From positions 186,001-250,000 of the forward strand of contig NZ_JAHKKG010000004.1 in NCBI RefSeq assembly GCF_018829635.1: a stretch of 64,000 bases of DNA, read 5' to 3'. The DNA comes from Paractinoplanes bogorensis. GTDB lineage: Bacteria; Actinomycetota; Actinomycetes; Mycobacteriales; Micromonosporaceae. The notes under the pieces are model-generated. The model was not told the origin of the DNA. It worked only from the letters and a program-made list of their open reading frames with translations, and made no database searches. Below are positions 62,205 through 64,000 of this stretch, piece by piece. Made by a program: the position numbers and the translations under genes. How positions within the stretch are numbered: position 1 is the first letter of the stretch; each line of letters opens with the position of its first letter.

Positions 62205-63679
62205 TCGGGGTAGGGCCACTCGTGCACGGGGAGGTTCTCGTGCATGAGTGGCAGGTAGCGGCGCAGCATCTCGTGCAGGGCGGCCTGGCGGTCGTTGCCG
62301 TCGGCCTCCAGCGCGTGCAGGGTCTGTGCCTGCCACGCGGCGCCGTTGCGGTGGGTCAGGCAGCGCTGCTCGATGATGCCGAGCAACCGGTCGCGTTCGC
62401 CCGGCGAGACGCCCCACCGCTCGAGACCCTGGTGGGCCATCGGCAGCAGCCGCCGCAGCACCAGCTCGGTGACCTGGATGTAGCCCAGCCCGGGCCAGAA
62501 CACGGTGGCGTCGATGCCGTGCCGGGCGCAGGCGTGGAAGTTCTCCTCGGCCGCGCTGAAACTCATCTGCGTCCACAACGGACGCTCGGCCTCGGCCAGC
62601 GTGCGGATCAGCCCGTAGTAGAAGGCGGCGTTGGCCATCGTGTCGACCACGGTCGGACCGGCCGGCAGCACCCGGTTCTCCACCCGCAGGTGCGGCCGGC
62701 CCTTGACCACGTCGTAGATCGGCCGGTTCCACCGGTACACCGTGCCGTTGTGCAGCCGCAGCTCGCTCAGCTGCGGGATCTCGCCCCGCTCGAGCATCTC
62801 GGCCGGGTCGGCGTCGTCGCAGATCGGCAGCAGCGCCGGGAAGTAGCGCACATTCTCCTCGAACAGATCGAAGACGCTCGTGATCCAGCGTTCCCCGAAC
62901 CACACCCGCGGCCGTACGCCCTGGGCCCGGATCTCTTCCGAGCGGGTGTCGGTGGCCTGCTCGAACAGCGGGATCCGGGTCTCCCGCCACAACTCACGGC
63001 CGAACAGCAGCGGCGAGTTCGCGCCCAGGGCGACCTGGATGCCCGCGATGACCTGGGCCGCGTTCCAGTACGCGGCGAACTGGGCCGGGCTCACCTGCAG
63101 GTGCAGCTGGGTGCTGGTGCAGGCCGACTCGGGCGCGATGGTGTCGGTGGTGACGGACAGCCGGTCGATGCCGTCGATCCGGATGTCGAGATCCTCGCCG
63201 CGGGCCGCGAAGATCTGCTCGTTCAGCAGCTTGTACCGCGGGTTGGCCGACAGCGCCTCGTCGGTCATGTGCTCCTTGCGCAGCGTCGGCAGGATGCCGA
63301 TCATGACCGTGTGCGCGCCGACCGTACGGGAATGCTTCTCGGCGTTGTTCAGGCTCGCCCGCAGGCTGTGCTCGAGGTCGGCGTTCTCGTCGCCGGCCAG
63401 GCGCCGCGGCGGCACATTGATCTCGATGTTGAACTGACCCAGCTCGGTCTGGAAATCGGGGTCGGCGATCGCGCCCAGCACCTCGGCGTTGCGCATCGCC
63501 GGGTCGCAGTTCTCGTCGACCAGATTGAGCTCGATCTCCATGCCGGTCAGCGGCCGTTCGAAGTCGAACCGCGACTCGCGCAGCATCGCCGCGAACACGT
63601 CCAGACTCCGGCGGATCTTGTGCCGGTATCTGGCCCGGTCCTCCCGGCTGAAGTTGGCCTGCTCGACGTCCTCGCCCAC
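62201..63679 (-). CDS. Glutamate-cysteine ligase family 2-like protein
   Basis: A 492-residue protein of the GCS2/carboxylate-amine ligase family. It contains GMEIELNLVDE with the metal-binding Glu residues, ELGQFNIEINVPP (typical active-site strand), STQLHLQVSP and HLRVENRVLPAGPTVVD, all near expected places for this fold. Such proteins make gamma-glutamyl-cysteine (for example EgtA in ergothioneine synthesis) or related gamma-glutamyl amides; no egt or mycothiol genes are adjacent, so the role is open. GTG 63679 follows AAGGTGGT; the open frame extends further upstream without similarity. It ends in a CTAG shared with the surface protein. Confidence 0.83.
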   Translation of the reverse strand: MGEDVEQANFSREDRARYRHKIRRSLDVFAAMLRESRFDFERPLTGMEIELNLVDENCDPAMRNAEVLGAIADPDFQTELGQFNIEINVPPRRLAGDENADLEHSLRASLNNAEKHSRTVGAHTVMIGILPTLRKEHMTDEALSANPRYKLLNEQIFAARGEDLDIRIDGIDRLSVTTDTIAPESACTSTQLHLQVSPAQFAAYWNAAQVIAGIQVALGANSPLLFGRELWRETRIPLFEQATDTRSEEIRAQGVRPRVWFGERWITSVFDLFEENVRYFPALLPICDDADPAEMLERGEIPQLSELRLHNGTVYRWNRPIYDVVKGRPHLRVENRVLPAGPTVVDTMANAAFYYGLIRTLAEAERPLWTQMSFSAAEENFHACARHGIDATVFWPGLGYIQVTELVLRRLLPMAHQGLERWGVSPGERDRLLGIIEQRCLTHRNGAAWQAQTLHALEADGNDRQAALHEMLRRYLPLMHENLPVHEWPYPD

Positions 63680-63880
63680 GGCACACCACCTTTTTCGCAG
63701 CTGGTCCCAACCTCGCACACGCCACGGTGTCGCGCCAGGTGACACCAAAGCATGAGATCGCACCCCGTGTCCTTCTCATCCGCGTCGATGTCGGGCACGG
63801 TCACGGCAACGACTTGCATCGCAGCGGTACCCGGACGTCACGGATTTCATCCGGATCGGCACCCTGGGGAGGGCAAAATC
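63680..63880. promoter_or_regulatory. Divergent gap upstream of the ligase gene and the edge gene
   Basis: A 201-bp gap with ribosome binding sites at both ends (AAGGTGGT for the ligase; GGGGAGGG for the plus-strand gene). No further site was identified with confidence. Confidence 0.3.
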
Positions 63881-64000
63881 GTGAATGTGCGGCGCTTGCT
63901 GACCGGTGTCGTGGTGGCCGCGAGCCTCTCCACGACCGTGACGGTTACCTGGATGGCGCTCGGCCCGGTGCCGCCGAGCGCACCCGCTGTGCAAGCGGTG
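63881..64000 (+). CDS. N-terminus of a secreted or membrane protein (truncated by window edge)
   Basis: The first 40 codons of a gene that continues past the window. GTG 63881 has a strong GGGGAGGG ribosome binding site about 7 bp upstream. The product starts MNVRRLLTGVVVAASLSTTV, a signal-peptide or membrane-anchor pattern (two Arg, then a hydrophobic stretch to about residue 26), and continues with a Pro/Ala-rich segment. No family can be assigned from this part. Confidence 0.7.
   Translation, partial: MNVRRLLTGVVVAASLSTTVTVTWMALGPVPPSAPAVQAV

Noticed and set aside
51417..62990. An open frame of 3857 codons on the minus strand opposite the giant surface protein.
   Set aside because: It is aligned codon-for-codon with the real gene, so its stops would appear only where the sense gene uses TTA, CTA or TCA. 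These codons are almost absent here, which keeps the antisense frame open. The predicted product is Arg/Gly/Asp-rich low complexity with no domain.

Overview
The window comes from a high-GC actinobacterium. GTG and TTG starts are common, many promoters appear leaderless (a TAGGCT/TAGGTT-like -10 about 6 bp before the start codon), and TTA codons are rare. The gene set (SigE-type sigma factor, pyruvate phosphate dikinase, PAS-SpoIIE-type regulator, cobaltochelatase-like ChlI-ChlD fusion) suggests Micromonosporaceae, for example Actinoplanes or a relative. The family is inferred from protein style, not from a marker gene. I see no rRNA, tRNA, CRISPR array, insertion sequence or prophage.

Layout. 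1-5.9 kb: FAD-linked oxidase, lipoprotein, cytochrome P450, then an XRE regulator facing an ImmA/IrrE peptidase and membrane protein pair. 5.9-12.7 kb: ppdK with a clear terminator, VOC protein, lipoprotein, recQ, a hypothetical protein. 12.8-14.8 kb: a one-polypeptide PAS/phosphatase/anti-sigma/STAS regulator. 14.8-21.7 kb: a biosynthetic-looking cluster (GTP cyclohydrolase II, RibD-type reductase, LPG-synthase-like membrane protein, methyltransferase, glycosyltransferase, catalytically degenerate pterin synthase homolog, MDR oxidoreductase, CDP-alcohol phosphotransferase). No product is known to me for it. 22-27.7 kb: BtuF-like protein, HAAS-type membrane protein, three alpha/beta hydrolases and small orphans. 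27.6-37.5 kb: a five-gene, translationally coupled operon (Zn-ribbon/VWA-like protein, P-loop GTPase-like protein, large all-helical-looking protein, Hsp70/actin-like protein, membrane-anchored VWA protein), divergent from a membrane-anchored protein kinase homolog that lacks key catalytic residues. 37.6-43.2 kb: xanthine/uracil permease, ArsR-SRPBCC pair, SigE-type sigma factor with a membrane partner, gluconokinase-like kinase. 43.2-48 kb: a cobalamin riboswitch controlling chlID-cobO-cbiA-cobE. 48-64 kb: alpha/beta hydrolase, secreted GH92 mannosidase, a 3506-residue repeat surface protein with an LPxTG-like anchor, a glutamate-cysteine ligase family protein, and a truncated secreted protein at the right edge.

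Three features deserve most attention: the pteridine/pyrimidine-glycan-phospholipid-like cluster at 14.8-21.7 kb, the GTPase/VWA/Hsp70/pseudokinase module at 27.6-37.5 kb, and a recurrent pattern in which the last codons and stop codon of a gene are repeated in tandem just downstream of it (at least seven places). Two pairs of DnaA-box-like sequences with identical 17-bp spacing lie in two separate intergenic gaps.
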